From: a virus
Length of the DNA stretch: 24,896 nt
Reading direction: 5' to 3' (one strand)
Virus record (IMG/VR): IMGVR_UViG_3300043410_000240
Coordinates: 1 to 24,896 of that record
The translations under genes and the position numbers were made by a program. Positions 5,360-13,907 of the stretch are shown here, one piece after another. The notes under the pieces are model-generated. The model was given only the letters and a program-made list of their open reading frames with translations, had not been told where the DNA came from and made no database searches. The number at the start of each line of letters is the position of its first letter. Position 1 is the stretch's first letter.

Positions 5360-8300
5360 TTATGCGGCTCCTACTGCGTCAAAAGTTTGTTGAACAAGAA
5401 TAGTTGTATTGTTGTTGGGTGTTGGTACAAGCGTGTAACTACCTGCGCCTGTTGTGTAGTCTGTGCCTTGGACATATAAACAACCATTACCGTAAAGATC
5501 AAAATAAGCGGCTGTGTATGAATAACTATACAAAGGAACGCCATTTATTGTGTAAGTTGTTACAGAAGTTGGCAAGCCATTTGGCACGCCTGATAAATTG
5601 GGACTCCATTGAATAGTTGTCAAATTTCCACTTGCAGTTGCTGGAAAGTTGTTAATTGTGTTTCCAACTAAATCATAATCTTGGTCATTAACTATTGTGC
5701 CATTAAGAAACAATAACTCAGAGCCTGAAACATATTGGAATGTTGTTGGAGTAAAAGTTGATGCCGCAGTTAATGTATTAGTAAATCTGCTGAATGAACG
5801 ATATGTAGAGCCTGATGCAATTTTGCGATACACAGCATTTCCAGCGGATGCGGTGAATGCCGCAGTAAACACAATCTGTTTGGTTACATAGTTTATTGTG
5901 CTAACTGTAAATTCTGCGGGTGCTGTTACAGCTGTTCCATTTCCAGTACCCGCGCCAGTTGCTTTAAAAACTACACCAACAGTATTAGATGCCGCACCGA
6001 TTGCAACAAAATTTGTTGGAGTTGAACCAAGTGCAGTAATTTGATATGTCGTGCCAATAACAAATGAACCAGCGGTAATAGTTGTTGTGCCAAGCGTGTT
6101 TCCAAATGTTAAAATATCGCCAGCAAAAATTGTAAAATGTGGCAAGTTTGTATAGGTTAAGGTTGTCGTGCCTGTTCCGCTTGAATAATCAATACCGCTG
6201 TCTTGATAAAAATTACCCGATGCAACAGACCGCATTGATGTGATAGTTATTCTGTCGCCTACTGTGCAAGCAGTTCCGAGCGTGACAGTAGTATTGTTTT
6301 CTGTGTATTCAGTCGTATCAAGCAATACGCCATTCTTAAATACCAAATCCATGCCTGTTATATATCCAGCTTGCCGCGCTGTTGGTGTAAATATTGTTTG
6401 GCTTGCCGTGGCGGTAAATTGTTCTGATGTGTAATAAAAATTATCGGGCGGTGTAACACCAACCACACGACCATAAATATCAATGGTTAATTGTGCAATG
6501 TTTGTTGTGTAAGTTGATGGTCCACCAAAATTTAAAAATTGAGCAAGCGAACCAACAAGCGTCCCATTTGGGTTATTGGTAATAGCAATTTGCCCTGAGC
6601 CAACGCTAGTTGTTCCTGTGCGTGTTAATTGCCCAGTGCGTACATCTAAGTCAATGTAATTTGTGCCATCAGGCAAAGCAGACCAAATGGAATCATCAAA
6701 TGTGGATGCTGGTACATAAGCCGCTGTACTTGCCGCGTATACCGCTGGGGCTGTGCCAAAACTGAACTTGCGACCAGTGCGATTGATGTAGCAAAGTTTG
6801 TTGGCAGTACCAAATGTAGGTTGTGCCAAATACCATGTGTAGTTAGCTGGGTTGCTACTGAAAGTGGTGGATGTGCTGTTATACAAGCCGTAATAATTTT
6901 TGCCTGTGGGCGATGAAGATATGCCTGTTCCCACCAAGTCATTACCATATGCAACAACCAAATATTGATTGGCGTATGTAAAGGTGGTGGGTCGCCATTG
7001 GAATATGGGTGATGCTGAACTGTATGGGCTTGAACCCAGACCGTTTACCATGCGCGTAAAGAAATACCAATTGCCAGCGGCAATGTCTGATAGCGTTACT
7101 GTCAATGCCGTATTAGGGTCATACGGGTTGCCATCCGATGCAATAGCCGTTGTTCCCGCAAATATGCGCTGTGCTGTGGTTGGGTTTGAGTAAGCCGAAT
7201 ACCACAATTCAACATAGTCAACAATGCCAGCCGATGATGTAGTGGTGTTAACTATGAAATATGGGTTTGCGTCATTTGGATAATTAGCGGCAACCGATGG
7301 GGTTGGAATTGTTCCAAATGTCAGCGGGCTTGCCAAACCAGTGTTAGGCGATGGCGTAAATTGCGTGATGTTTTTGTCGTCATACACTGTGCTGTTGTAT
7401 TCAGTCAGCATCAGCGTGGCGGTTATTGTGCCGTCACTGCCATAATTTTCAGTTACTTTGGAAATTCTGAATAACTTACCAGTCCACCCATAATTGTCGT
7501 TTGTAATGCTGACAATATCGCCAGCTTCTAATTGCAAACCCACATACCCAATAGTTAGTTGAATTTGCAAATCTTCACGGCAAGTTTCAAGGAAACGATT
7601 AGCAAGATATTGTGCCCGTACATCATTATTCACTAACGGCAAGCTGATGGATTGTTTATTAACAGGCTCGTTTGGGTACAACAATGATGGGTTAACAACT
7701 GCCAAATTAAATGTTGCACTATTAAAACTATCTTGTGCCGTGCTATCAGGAAACTTAACTTCTGCAATATTAAAAGAAGATGCAATATCTAACGGTGTAA
7801 CGCTAATTGCGCCGATGATGTTGCTGTCATTCAAAGCCATCGCAACCGTATAAGTTGGGCTTTGAACAATCACACCCCATGTGCTTGTAATTTCGTTATA
7901 ACGCAACAAACAATCACAGCAAGTAGCCATGTATTGCAAATTGGTCATAATGGGTTGCTGTGTGTCTAGCATTCCATCAAATCTAAATCTTGCTTGTGCC
8001 GCCCCAGCACTGTTGTATGTAATGTAAGAAAACGATTGGGCACAATATACATTTAATGCTGTTAGGCTGGTTGTATCAACATTAGCCGTAGGTATTGCCG
8101 CGCCATAACGGGTGGATGTAAGGTAGTCTAGAAAACAGTCGCCCGGTGCGTATCTGGAATTAGTAACTTGAAAGCGTGTTTGCTGAATGCCTGTTAGATT
8201 TGCGCTTTGCGAATATCTTATTTTGACAATCACAAACGCGCAATTTGTCATTGCTTTTGTGCTATCCCATTTATAAACCAAATTTGTGTTGCCCATGACT

Positions 8301-8824
8301 TGTGTGCCATAAGCAAAAAATGCACTATTGGTTGGGTTGGTAGACCCGTTGCGATAAAAATAAAACTCTAATTTTCCATCTACCGATGTATCGTAAAGAC
8401 CCGTGGATTCATCTAGCAAAGATGCGACTGTGTAACCATTGGCTTGAAAAACAACTCTTTTGCCGCCCCAATAAGCATTGCCAAATGTGATTGTGTCAGG
8501 TGAGCCGCCTGTTTCTGTATTGGTAACTTCACACAAAGCCAAACAATAATACAAATTTTGATAGTCGCTTGTAATGGACAAATCGGTAACAATGCCGCCA
8601 ACATAAGCCGAGCCGTAAACCACGGGCAATTTGTTATCGCCAGCGGGTGGAACTTGTGCGCGACTGCCGGGGTTGCTTAGATCGCCAAGTGTGCTGTTTT
8701 GGTTTGATGCTGGTGTAAATTGTTTTGCAAGTATTGCCGATGCCACCATGTTGATGGCAAATGCGGTCGCGGTAGCTGCGAACCCCGTCATACCTAAATA
8801 CGAAACAATTATTGAACCGGGCAT
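5360..8824 (-). CDS. TipJ-like central tail tip / host specificity protein
   Basis: At 1154 aa this is the largest product. After a hydrophobic N-terminus (about 35 residues) it has the tip-protein phrase DNKLPVVYGSAYVGGIVTDL, an ELLLR-like central section (YMATCCDCLLRYNEITSTWG, FRISKVTENYGSDGTITATL) and fibronectin-like stretches (DYVELWYSAYSNPTTAQRIF), as in lambda J relatives. The C-terminal third is fibre-like: a widespread aquatic-phage module at residues 916-965 (VIGTTYQITALGS ... FKATGAGTGNGTA), and three related repeats of the form 'LxFxNGxxxxxxxY' near residues 850, 1035 and 1115. It should form the distal tip and bind the receptor. The ATG at 8824 lies 2 nt after the GNAT stop. Confidence 0.9.
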   Translation of the reverse strand: MPGSIIVSYLGMTGFAATATAFAINMVASAILAKQFTPASNQNSTLGDLSNPGSRAQVPPAGDNKLPVVYGSAYVGGIVTDLSITSDYQNLYYCLALCEVTNTETGGSPDTITFGNAYWGGKRVVFQANGYTVASLLDESTGLYDTSVDGKLEFYFYRNGSTNPTNSAFFAYGTQVMGNTNLVYKWDSTKAMTNCAFVIVKIRYSQSANLTGIQQTRFQVTNSRYAPGDCFLDYLTSTRYGAAIPTANVDTTSLTALNVYCAQSFSYITYNSAGAAQARFRFDGMLDTQQPIMTNLQYMATCCDCLLRYNEITSTWGVIVQSPTYTVAMALNDSNIIGAISVTPLDIASSFNIAEVKFPDSTAQDSFNSATFNLAVVNPSLLYPNEPVNKQSISLPLVNNDVRAQYLANRFLETCREDLQIQLTIGYVGLQLEAGDIVSITNDNYGWTGKLFRISKVTENYGSDGTITATLMLTEYNSTVYDDKNITQFTPSPNTGLASPLTFGTIPTPSVAANYPNDANPYFIVNTTTSSAGIVDYVELWYSAYSNPTTAQRIFAGTTAIASDGNPYDPNTALTVTLSDIAAGNWYFFTRMVNGLGSSPYSSASPIFQWRPTTFTYANQYLVVAYGNDLVGTGISSSPTGKNYYGLYNSTSTTFSSNPANYTWYLAQPTFGTANKLCYINRTGRKFSFGTAPAVYAASTAAYVPASTFDDSIWSALPDGTNYIDLDVRTGQLTRTGTTSVGSGQIAITNNPNGTLVGSLAQFLNFGGPSTYTTNIAQLTIDIYGRVVGVTPPDNFYYTSEQFTATASQTIFTPTARQAGYITGMDLVFKNGVLLDTTEYTENNTTVTLGTACTVGDRITITSMRSVASGNFYQDSGIDYSSGTGTTTLTYTNLPHFTIFAGDILTFGNTLGTTTITAGSFVIGTTYQITALGSTPTNFVAIGAASNTVGVVFKATGAGTGNGTAVTAPAEFTVSTINYVTKQIVFTAAFTASAGNAVYRKIASGSTYRSFSRFTNTLTAASTFTPTTFQYVSGSELLFLNGTIVNDQDYDLVGNTINNFPATASGNLTTIQWSPNLSGVPNGLPTSVTTYTINGVPLYSYSYTAAYFDLYGNGCLYVQGTDYTTGAGSYTLVPTPNNNTTILVQQTFDAVGAA

Positions 8825-8826
8825 AG

Positions 8827-9273
8827 TTATTTAATCCAAGTTTCTTCCAGCTTTTCAAAGCCAAACCTATCGTAAGACAAGTCAGGGCTGTTGGTCATTT
8901 TACTTAGGCTAAAAAAATGGATGCGCTTTTCTTGCTTCCATTCCTCGCATTGCTGTATGTAAGCATGAAGCAATCGGTGGGCTGTTTTGCCGCCCCTGTG
9001 TTCTTCATCAACCCAAAAAGCAATTTCACTTACTTGCGTTATGTCAGGATTCCAAATGTTTGGGTGCTGTGCGGCTATGACCATGCCAACAATTTGTTCA
9101 TCTTTTTCAGCCACCAAAATAAATCCAGCACCTGCAAGAATATTGCTTATCAGTTTTTCTATGTGTTCCTGATTGCTGGAATCACGCAAAAATTGGGTGG
9201 GTGCTTTGTCACGATATGCCTTAAGCATTCTGACAATTTCGGGTGTATCAAATTTATTGGCTTGTCGTATCAT
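8827..9273 (-). CDS. GNAT-family N-acetyltransferase in the tail module
   Basis: The 148-residue protein has the full GNAT layout: N-terminal MIRQANKFDTPEIVRMLKAY, central strand FILVAEKDEQIVGMVIAA (51-68), motif A with SEIAFWVDEEHRGGKTAHRL (the acetyl-CoA pyrophosphate loop is R93-GGKTA), and C-terminal YDRFGFEKLE (134-143). It transfers an acetyl group from acetyl-CoA; the acceptor cannot be deduced. The ATG at 9273 has AGGACA upstream, and the gene is closely packed between a distal tail protein and the TipJ-like gene. In lambda this slot holds K and I. The enzyme may act on a tail component or a host protein (inference). Confidence 0.92.
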   Translation of the reverse strand: MIRQANKFDTPEIVRMLKAYRDKAPTQFLRDSSNQEHIEKLISNILAGAGFILVAEKDEQIVGMVIAAQHPNIWNPDITQVSEIAFWVDEEHRGGKTAHRLLHAYIQQCEEWKQEKRIHFFSLSKMTNSPDLSYDRFGFEKLEETWIK

Positions 9274-9281
9274 GTTTTGTC

Positions 9282-9971
9282 CTATGAATTTGCTGGTGCG
9301 TTTTTACCGAATTGGTAATTTACTGTTTGAATATAGTTAACCCTGTTCATGCTGGTATCAGTAGGCGCATATTGTTTCCAAGCGTTGTCGTTGGTGTATC
9401 TGCCAGCGGTGCGGTTTTGCAAAATCAATTGAATGCTTGATGCGCTAACAGTTACTGTACCAACATAACCGCGAATCTCTTCCATCCATTGCTCGCTAAT
9501 GCTGAAACTGTTAATGTAACCATTGAAATATTGGTACAAACCACTGCTAGTGTTTGATGATTGCCAAGGCACTTGATAATTTTGGTTATTTGTCCATTCA
9601 ATATAATAATTTGATGCGTTAATCCATGCCGCATTTGTTGTGGTTATTAGATTGCCAGCCGCGTCAAAGAAGCCGTGCCACATCTCAATCTCAGAGCCTT
9701 TAATACCCGCGCCCAACACCAGCGATAGCATGGTTGTGTCTATGCCCACTAGCGTGACCGTGGTTTCGTTTGCCGTGCTTTTAATGTCTCGCGCCACTGA
9801 ACCAATGCTGACCAATTGGCTTAACCCAGTGAAAGGCAAAGAATCAACCGCTGGAACTGTAATTGCCGTAGGCGCAGTAGAAAATCGATAGACAGCCGAT
9901 GCCGTAGTGATACGCACAAAATCCGCATATCGAACAATGTTTGTATCTTCTACTGGCGCAATAATATTCAC
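9282..9971 (-). CDS. Minor tail protein, distal tail / hub region
   Basis: The 229-aa protein is rich in Ser, Thr and Asn with alternating strands. Notable segments are VRYADFVRITTASAVYRFS, GLSQLVSIGSVARDIKSTAN, TVTLVGIDTTMLSLVLGAGI and EIEMWHGFFDAAGNLI. This pattern recurs in phage proteins encoded just before the tail tip gene; I cannot fix a family name. The start is GTG at 9971, giving a GTGA overlap with the preceding gene, with GAGGTG about 6 nt upstream. Its position after the tape measure and before TipJ argues for a baseplate or tip role, equivalent in position to lambda M/L. Confidence 0.75.
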   Translation of the reverse strand: MNIIAPVEDTNIVRYADFVRITTASAVYRFSTAPTAITVPAVDSLPFTGLSQLVSIGSVARDIKSTANETTVTLVGIDTTMLSLVLGAGIKGSEIEMWHGFFDAAGNLITTTNAAWINASNYYIEWTNNQNYQVPWQSSNTSSGLYQYFNGYINSFSISEQWMEEIRGYVGTVTVSASSIQLILQNRTAGRYTNDNAWKQYAPTDTSMNRVNYIQTVNYQFGKNAPANS

Positions 9972-10648
9972 AGCACCACCTCATACGCATTGAATGCGCC
10001 ATCCCAAGCAATGAACGAATCATTGGTCATTGGCACAAGGGTATAGGTAGGGTAGTCTCGCAATACAACAGGGAATGTGATGCCTGTGTAGGTTGAACCA
10101 CCAAGGCTTACAGTCGTTCCATATTGCCCTATAACAGCCCCTATTTGGCTAGATACCGTAGTCATCACTGTTCGGTGAACTGGAATGGTTACAGTAGCCG
10201 AGCCGCCCCGCTGGACATTTGCTGTGGCAATGTATGCGTATCGGTCAATTTGGATAAAGTCGCCCGTCTTAACAATAAATGCTGATGAACTGATTGCTGG
10301 CAAAGTGCCCAGCACAATGTTCATGCCTGTCGTGCTTGTTTCAATAGTAGTTGCATTAGCTTGCAAAGCGGTCATGTCGCCTTGGTATGCAATGTAATTA
10401 AGCCAACCAGTTGTCCCAAAATTTAGATATTGCTCTGTGATTCGGTCAGCAGTACGCAATGCAGACAACACAGCGCGGTTGGTGCTGTATTGCAAATAAT
10501 TCATCGGTTTAAGCGTAAATTGAAATGGCTGAACGGTCAAAATTTCCGATGTGCTGATACGCATATTGCGCGACAACATTTGACCAGCAAATTTATGGTC
10601 ATTGATGCTGACCGTTTCTGTGATTGCAAGAATGCTTTGTAAGCTCAT
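9968..10648 (-). CDS. Minor tail protein, distal tail region
   Basis: A 226-aa beta-rich protein containing ISTSEILTVQPFQFTLKPMN near residue 35, GWLNYIAYQGDMTALQANAT, FIVKTGDFIQIDRYAYIATA and the C-terminal FIAWDGAFNAYEVVL. The 'GDFIQI.RYAYIAT..V' piece resembles a small beta domain seen in tail-tip attached proteins. It is encoded 1 nt after the Thr-rich protein gene and overlaps the next tail gene by GTGA. By synteny it probably occupies the distal tail or hub adaptor position. No enzymatic motif is seen, and the family is not firmly recognised. Confidence 0.75.
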   Translation of the reverse strand: MSLQSILAITETVSINDHKFAGQMLSRNMRISTSEILTVQPFQFTLKPMNYLQYSTNRAVLSALRTADRITEQYLNFGTTGWLNYIAYQGDMTALQANATTIETSTTGMNIVLGTLPAISSSAFIVKTGDFIQIDRYAYIATANVQRGGSATVTIPVHRTVMTTVSSQIGAVIGQYGTTVSLGGSTYTGITFPVVLRDYPTYTLVPMTNDSFIAWDGAFNAYEVVL

Positions 10649-10649
10649 G

Positions 10650-11456
10650 TTAATTCGCCATCATGGTTATCCAATTTGTACCATCGGATTGAAGCATTGC
10701 AAATTTGCCAGCCGTTGCCGCAAGTATGGCAGTGCCAGCCGTGGCAGACCCAAGAGGCACAACATTGGCACTTGCACTTGTAACAGCCGTGGCAGTTATG
10801 TTTTTAATGTACAAAACTTTACCAGTGTAAGAAGCCGCTGATAGCAAAGTAATTGTGGGCGCGGTTGTAGTGACGATTAAACTGTAATCAGAAACAGTTT
10901 GCGTATATGTTGCCGCATTGATTGTTATAGGTGCGGTTGCACGATAACCTTTTGTGATTGTTTCAAGTGAATTTATAGTAGCTGTGCCTGTTGCACCTGA
11001 TACAGCAGAGCCAATATTGATATTGGTAATTGAGCCGCTGACCCCAGCCGTTCCAATATTTACTGTTTTGGTTGTGCCGTTAGTTGTTGCGCCACTTCCC
11101 ACATTGGCTGTAATTGCGCCTGTGCCTGACCCTAATGTTGTGGTTGTTCCTGATGCTGTAAAAGTACCGCTGAATGTGGTTGTGCCTGTAAATGTTTGCG
11201 TAAGAGTGGCTGTTGTTGCCAATGTGCCTGTTATGTTAGGAAATGTATATGTTCTTGTTGTGGCAGTTGTAATTCCTGAAAAATCAAATTGCCCAATTTT
11301 TGTTGGGTCAGTAATATCCTGATATTTGACTGTATCTATAAAAGTAAAAATGTTTCCTGAAATGGTAAATGCGCTGTCGTAATACACAAAATTAGCATCA
11401 AGATTTGCTAATGGAATTGGTGATGTTGCAGATGCAAATGTATTTGGGACTGCCAT
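10650..11456 (-). CDS. Thr/Ala-rich fibre-like structural protein
   Basis: The 268-aa product opens with MAVPNTFASATSPIPLANLD and DANFVYYDSAFTIS, then is dominated by short Thr/Gly/Ser beta repeats (TTTFSGTFTASGTTTTLGSG, NIGTAGVSGSITNINIGSA). It ends in a compact domain (YTGKVLYIKNITATAVTSAS, then KFAMLQSDGTNWITMM). The 'MLQSDGTNWITM' ending and the repeats are typical of phage fibre or appendage proteins. It is unusual that the gene sits directly after the tape measure, where a distal tail protein is expected. It may be a fibre or a tail-decorating protein. The ATG at 11456 has GAGGT upstream. Confidence 0.78.
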   Translation of the reverse strand: MAVPNTFASATSPIPLANLDANFVYYDSAFTISGNIFTFIDTVKYQDITDPTKIGQFDFSGITTATTRTYTFPNITGTLATTATLTQTFTGTTTFSGTFTASGTTTTLGSGTGAITANVGSGATTNGTTKTVNIGTAGVSGSITNINIGSAVSGATGTATINSLETITKGYRATAPITINAATYTQTVSDYSLIVTTTAPTITLLSAASYTGKVLYIKNITATAVTSASANVVPLGSATAGTAILAATAGKFAMLQSDGTNWITMMAN

Positions 11457-11462
11457 GTTTTT

Positions 11463-13553
11463 TTACCTCGATACAGGAACTGAACGGTTAGCCGATTGGT
11501 ACGATGCCCAAATGGTTTGTTTGTTTTTTGCCAAGAATTGAATGCCGCTTTGCGTGTCTATGGCACTCATGCTTGCAATATATGGTCCATTGTAGTTAAC
11601 AGTCTGACCGCCACCGCCCATGACGCTAGATAGTTGGTTGTTTGGAATAACCGTACCTGATGTTTTTGGAACAAATAATTCTGGACCGCGTTCACCAACA
11701 AGCGTTGCCAACCCAACAGGCGGTGTTCCACCTTCAGCCATAGCCATGCCGCTGGGTACGCCCAAATTGACGCTTGGTGTACCGCCACCAAACATAGTCC
11801 AAACGCCTTTCATCCAACTCATCATTTGGGCGCGGGCTTGAATCATTGCCATATCCAACATAATGCTACGGGCAAAATCTTTGAAGTTAAATTTGCCTGA
11901 CCGCACAAAGTTTTGCAAAGCCATGTCCATGTTGCCCATGACAGCCGTAAACGCTTGTTGACCTAACTGCAATTGCGTAGGAATATTTTTTATGTATTCG
12001 TCAAACGCTTTACCCACGCCTTCTGTCCATGTGCCTTCTGTTTGTTTGCGTGTTTCTGTCAACACTTCTTTAGCTTGCTCAATCGAACGCTGGCGCAATT
12101 CGTTATTGCGTTCCAACAAATCATTAGCTTGTTTTTGCGTCAGTTGTTGGCTATCTAATTCCATTTTAATTTGATGTTCTTTTTGTGCGTATTCTGTCCT
12201 GATTTGCAAAATTCTTTCAGCATATTGCATTTCGGCTTCTGTTAAATATTTATTATCTCGATGCAATAAAAAAATTTCTTTTTCGGCATTTAATTGTTTT
12301 TCTAATTGTGTTTGAGCTTCTTGTGCGTTAACAAAATTTATATCTTTAATTTTTGCAATTGCTTCTTCTTTGTCTAATTGGTCGCGCACAGTCATCATTT
12401 CCTTGATAGACAACTGCAACCGTTTTTCTGCGGCTGTCTCGTTGTCTTTCATTATGTTTTCTGTGTAGCGTCTGCGTTCTTCCAAAATGCGTTTGGCTTC
12501 GGCTTCTGCGGCTTTTGCTTTTGTGTCTATGCCAACAGTGGTTTCGCGTGTAGGTGATTGAGCAGAATATTGTTCATAGCCCAACATTCCACGACCTGAA
12601 CCGCCTTGGTTTTTGCCTTGCAAAATATCGTCAAAATCTTTTTGGCTTTTACGCAATGCATTTAATCGCGCATCTGTTTCATCATTTAATTTTTTTAATT
12701 CGTCTAAACCTTTTTTTGACTCGCCATAAGTTTGCATAATCAAAGAATGACCAGCAATTTTTTCTAGCAAAATTCCAATGCTTTGTATTGCCTTGTACGC
12801 ACTGCTTATATTGCTTGCAAGAAAATTAAAAGTGTCTCCAAGCAAAGATATTTTGGTTATGGTTTGGTCGCTTAACTGATTATTGAATGCGCGTAATGTT
12901 GGACCAAGTGCTTCAGCAAACAATATTTGAATCTTGCGAACAATCTTTTCAAAGTTGTCCCATGTTTCTGCACCAGCTTTGATGGCGGCAATTTGCGATT
13001 GCGTCACCTCGGTGGTATTTTTCATTTGTTGGGCAAACGAATCAAACGCAACACCTTTGGCGGCTTTGCTGAAAAAATCCATTGCCCTTGCATTGCGGGT
13101 AACAGTGTCTTCTATTTGTTCAAGCCCTGACAGCACTTTGCCAAGTAGCTGTTCTTGTGACATTGTGCCAATGTCTTTTAACGATACGCCAACAGACTTG
13201 AATGCTTTTTGTGCTTCAAACGAACCGCTTGCCGCTGTGTCAATAAACTTTGTAAACGCTGACAGCATAATGCCAGCTTTGTCTGCCGAGCCACCACTTG
13301 CGTCTAATGCCGCCCGTAATTTGACAACCGTATCAATTGCTACATCGTTGGCTTGCGCTACATCTTGTATATCGTCAGCAAACTTAATTGCCGCAACTGA
13401 CATTGCCGCCAATGCTGTTGCACCATATCTTGCGTATTGGTCAACCGTGCGCCCAAATTGTTCTAATTTTTTGGTGGCGTTTTCAATACCCGCAATAAAT
13501 TCAGCAGTGTTAAGCCCTAAAACAACGCCTAGACGACCAACATTATTCGGCAT
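11463..13553 (-). CDS. Tail tape measure protein
   Basis: This 696-aa protein sets tail length and passes into the host on injection. The N-terminus (GRLGVVLGLNTAEFIAGIEN, then KKLEQFGRTVDQYARYGATA) is typical of tape measure proteins, followed by helical segments and a long Lys/Glu/Gln coiled coil (about 340-510). The C-terminal part carries FKDFARSIMLDMAMIQARAQ, as in lambda-type tape measures, and then the conserved LVGERGPELFVPKTSGTVIP. Using the usual rule of about 0.15 nm per residue, the tail should be near 100 nm (inference). The ATG at 13553 has GGGG about 6 nt upstream and overlaps the chaperone extension by 11 nt. Confidence 0.92.
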   Translation of the reverse strand: MPNNVGRLGVVLGLNTAEFIAGIENATKKLEQFGRTVDQYARYGATALAAMSVAAIKFADDIQDVAQANDVAIDTVVKLRAALDASGGSADKAGIMLSAFTKFIDTAASGSFEAQKAFKSVGVSLKDIGTMSQEQLLGKVLSGLEQIEDTVTRNARAMDFFSKAAKGVAFDSFAQQMKNTTEVTQSQIAAIKAGAETWDNFEKIVRKIQILFAEALGPTLRAFNNQLSDQTITKISLLGDTFNFLASNISSAYKAIQSIGILLEKIAGHSLIMQTYGESKKGLDELKKLNDETDARLNALRKSQKDFDDILQGKNQGGSGRGMLGYEQYSAQSPTRETTVGIDTKAKAAEAEAKRILEERRRYTENIMKDNETAAEKRLQLSIKEMMTVRDQLDKEEAIAKIKDINFVNAQEAQTQLEKQLNAEKEIFLLHRDNKYLTEAEMQYAERILQIRTEYAQKEHQIKMELDSQQLTQKQANDLLERNNELRQRSIEQAKEVLTETRKQTEGTWTEGVGKAFDEYIKNIPTQLQLGQQAFTAVMGNMDMALQNFVRSGKFNFKDFARSIMLDMAMIQARAQMMSWMKGVWTMFGGGTPSVNLGVPSGMAMAEGGTPPVGLATLVGERGPELFVPKTSGTVIPNNQLSSVMGGGGQTVNYNGPYIASMSAIDTQSGIQFLAKNKQTIWASYQSANRSVPVSR

Positions 13554-13899
13554 CTTTTACCCCAAATCTGTCCTTGGAAAACCCCGGTGCTTGGCTCATA
13601 AACACTAACAGTTGTTCATTTGCCTGTTGTTTTATCTCTTGCTCAGTCATCGGAGGGTATAGGTAATCATACGCATTACCAAGAATGTTGGCTAGTTTAT
13701 AGGGCTGTGCGCCAGCCGCCCTCATGTAATTAAATACGCCATTAGTTAAGATTCCCAAAACATTTAACACGCCTTGGTTGCCAATCAAACCATCACCATA
13801 CATAGTCTGAATTTGCGCCATTGTGACTTCATCCAATTCCGCTATTGTTTCGTGTGTGTGCCCATTGAAAATCATCGCGGTGATGACTTGGCTTTTCAA
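13543..13899 (-). CDS. Tail assembly chaperone T-domain, expressed by -1 frameshift
   Basis: This frame encodes VITAMIFNGHTHETIAELDE, YMRAAGAQPYKLANILGNAY and a C-terminal EQLLVFMSQAPGFSKDRFGV. Its first conventional start is a TTG at 13899 that lacks a ribosome binding site at usable distance (AAGGGA is about 14 nt away) and lies in the loop of a predicted hairpin. The frame is -1 relative to the upstream chaperone and is open through that gene's end, so it is best read as the T part of a G-T fusion (281 aa, 13543-14387) rather than an independent gene. In lambda gpGT the T domain binds the tail tube protein and gpG binds the tape measure. It overlaps the tape measure start. Confidence 0.82.
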   Translation of the reverse strand: MKSQVITAMIFNGHTHETIAELDEVTMAQIQTMYGDGLIGNQGVLNVLGILTNGVFNYMRAAGAQPYKLANILGNAYDYLYPPMTEQEIKQQANEQLLVFMSQAPGFSKDRFGVKDAE

Positions 13900-13907
13900 T
13901 GAGCCAA
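13888..13907 (-). other. Hairpin downstream of the frameshift site
   Basis: On the coding strand TTGGCT (13902-13907) and AGCCAA (13888-13893) form a perfect 6-bp stem with an 8-nt loop. The stem begins 3 nt after the slippery heptamer. Its position suggests a frameshift-stimulating structure, although the spacer is shorter than the usual 5-9 nt. Confidence 0.55.

Noticed and set aside
4967-5479. 170-aa plus-strand ORF rich in Pro and Val
   Set aside because: It is antisense to the Gly-rich fibre gene; proline runs are simply the complement of glycine codons.
12934-13608. 224-aa plus-strand ORF opposite the tape measure N-terminus
   Set aside because: It is long but a shadow of a low-complexity helical gene; it has no ribosome binding site context and a Ser/Ala/Asn mix typical of antisense frames.
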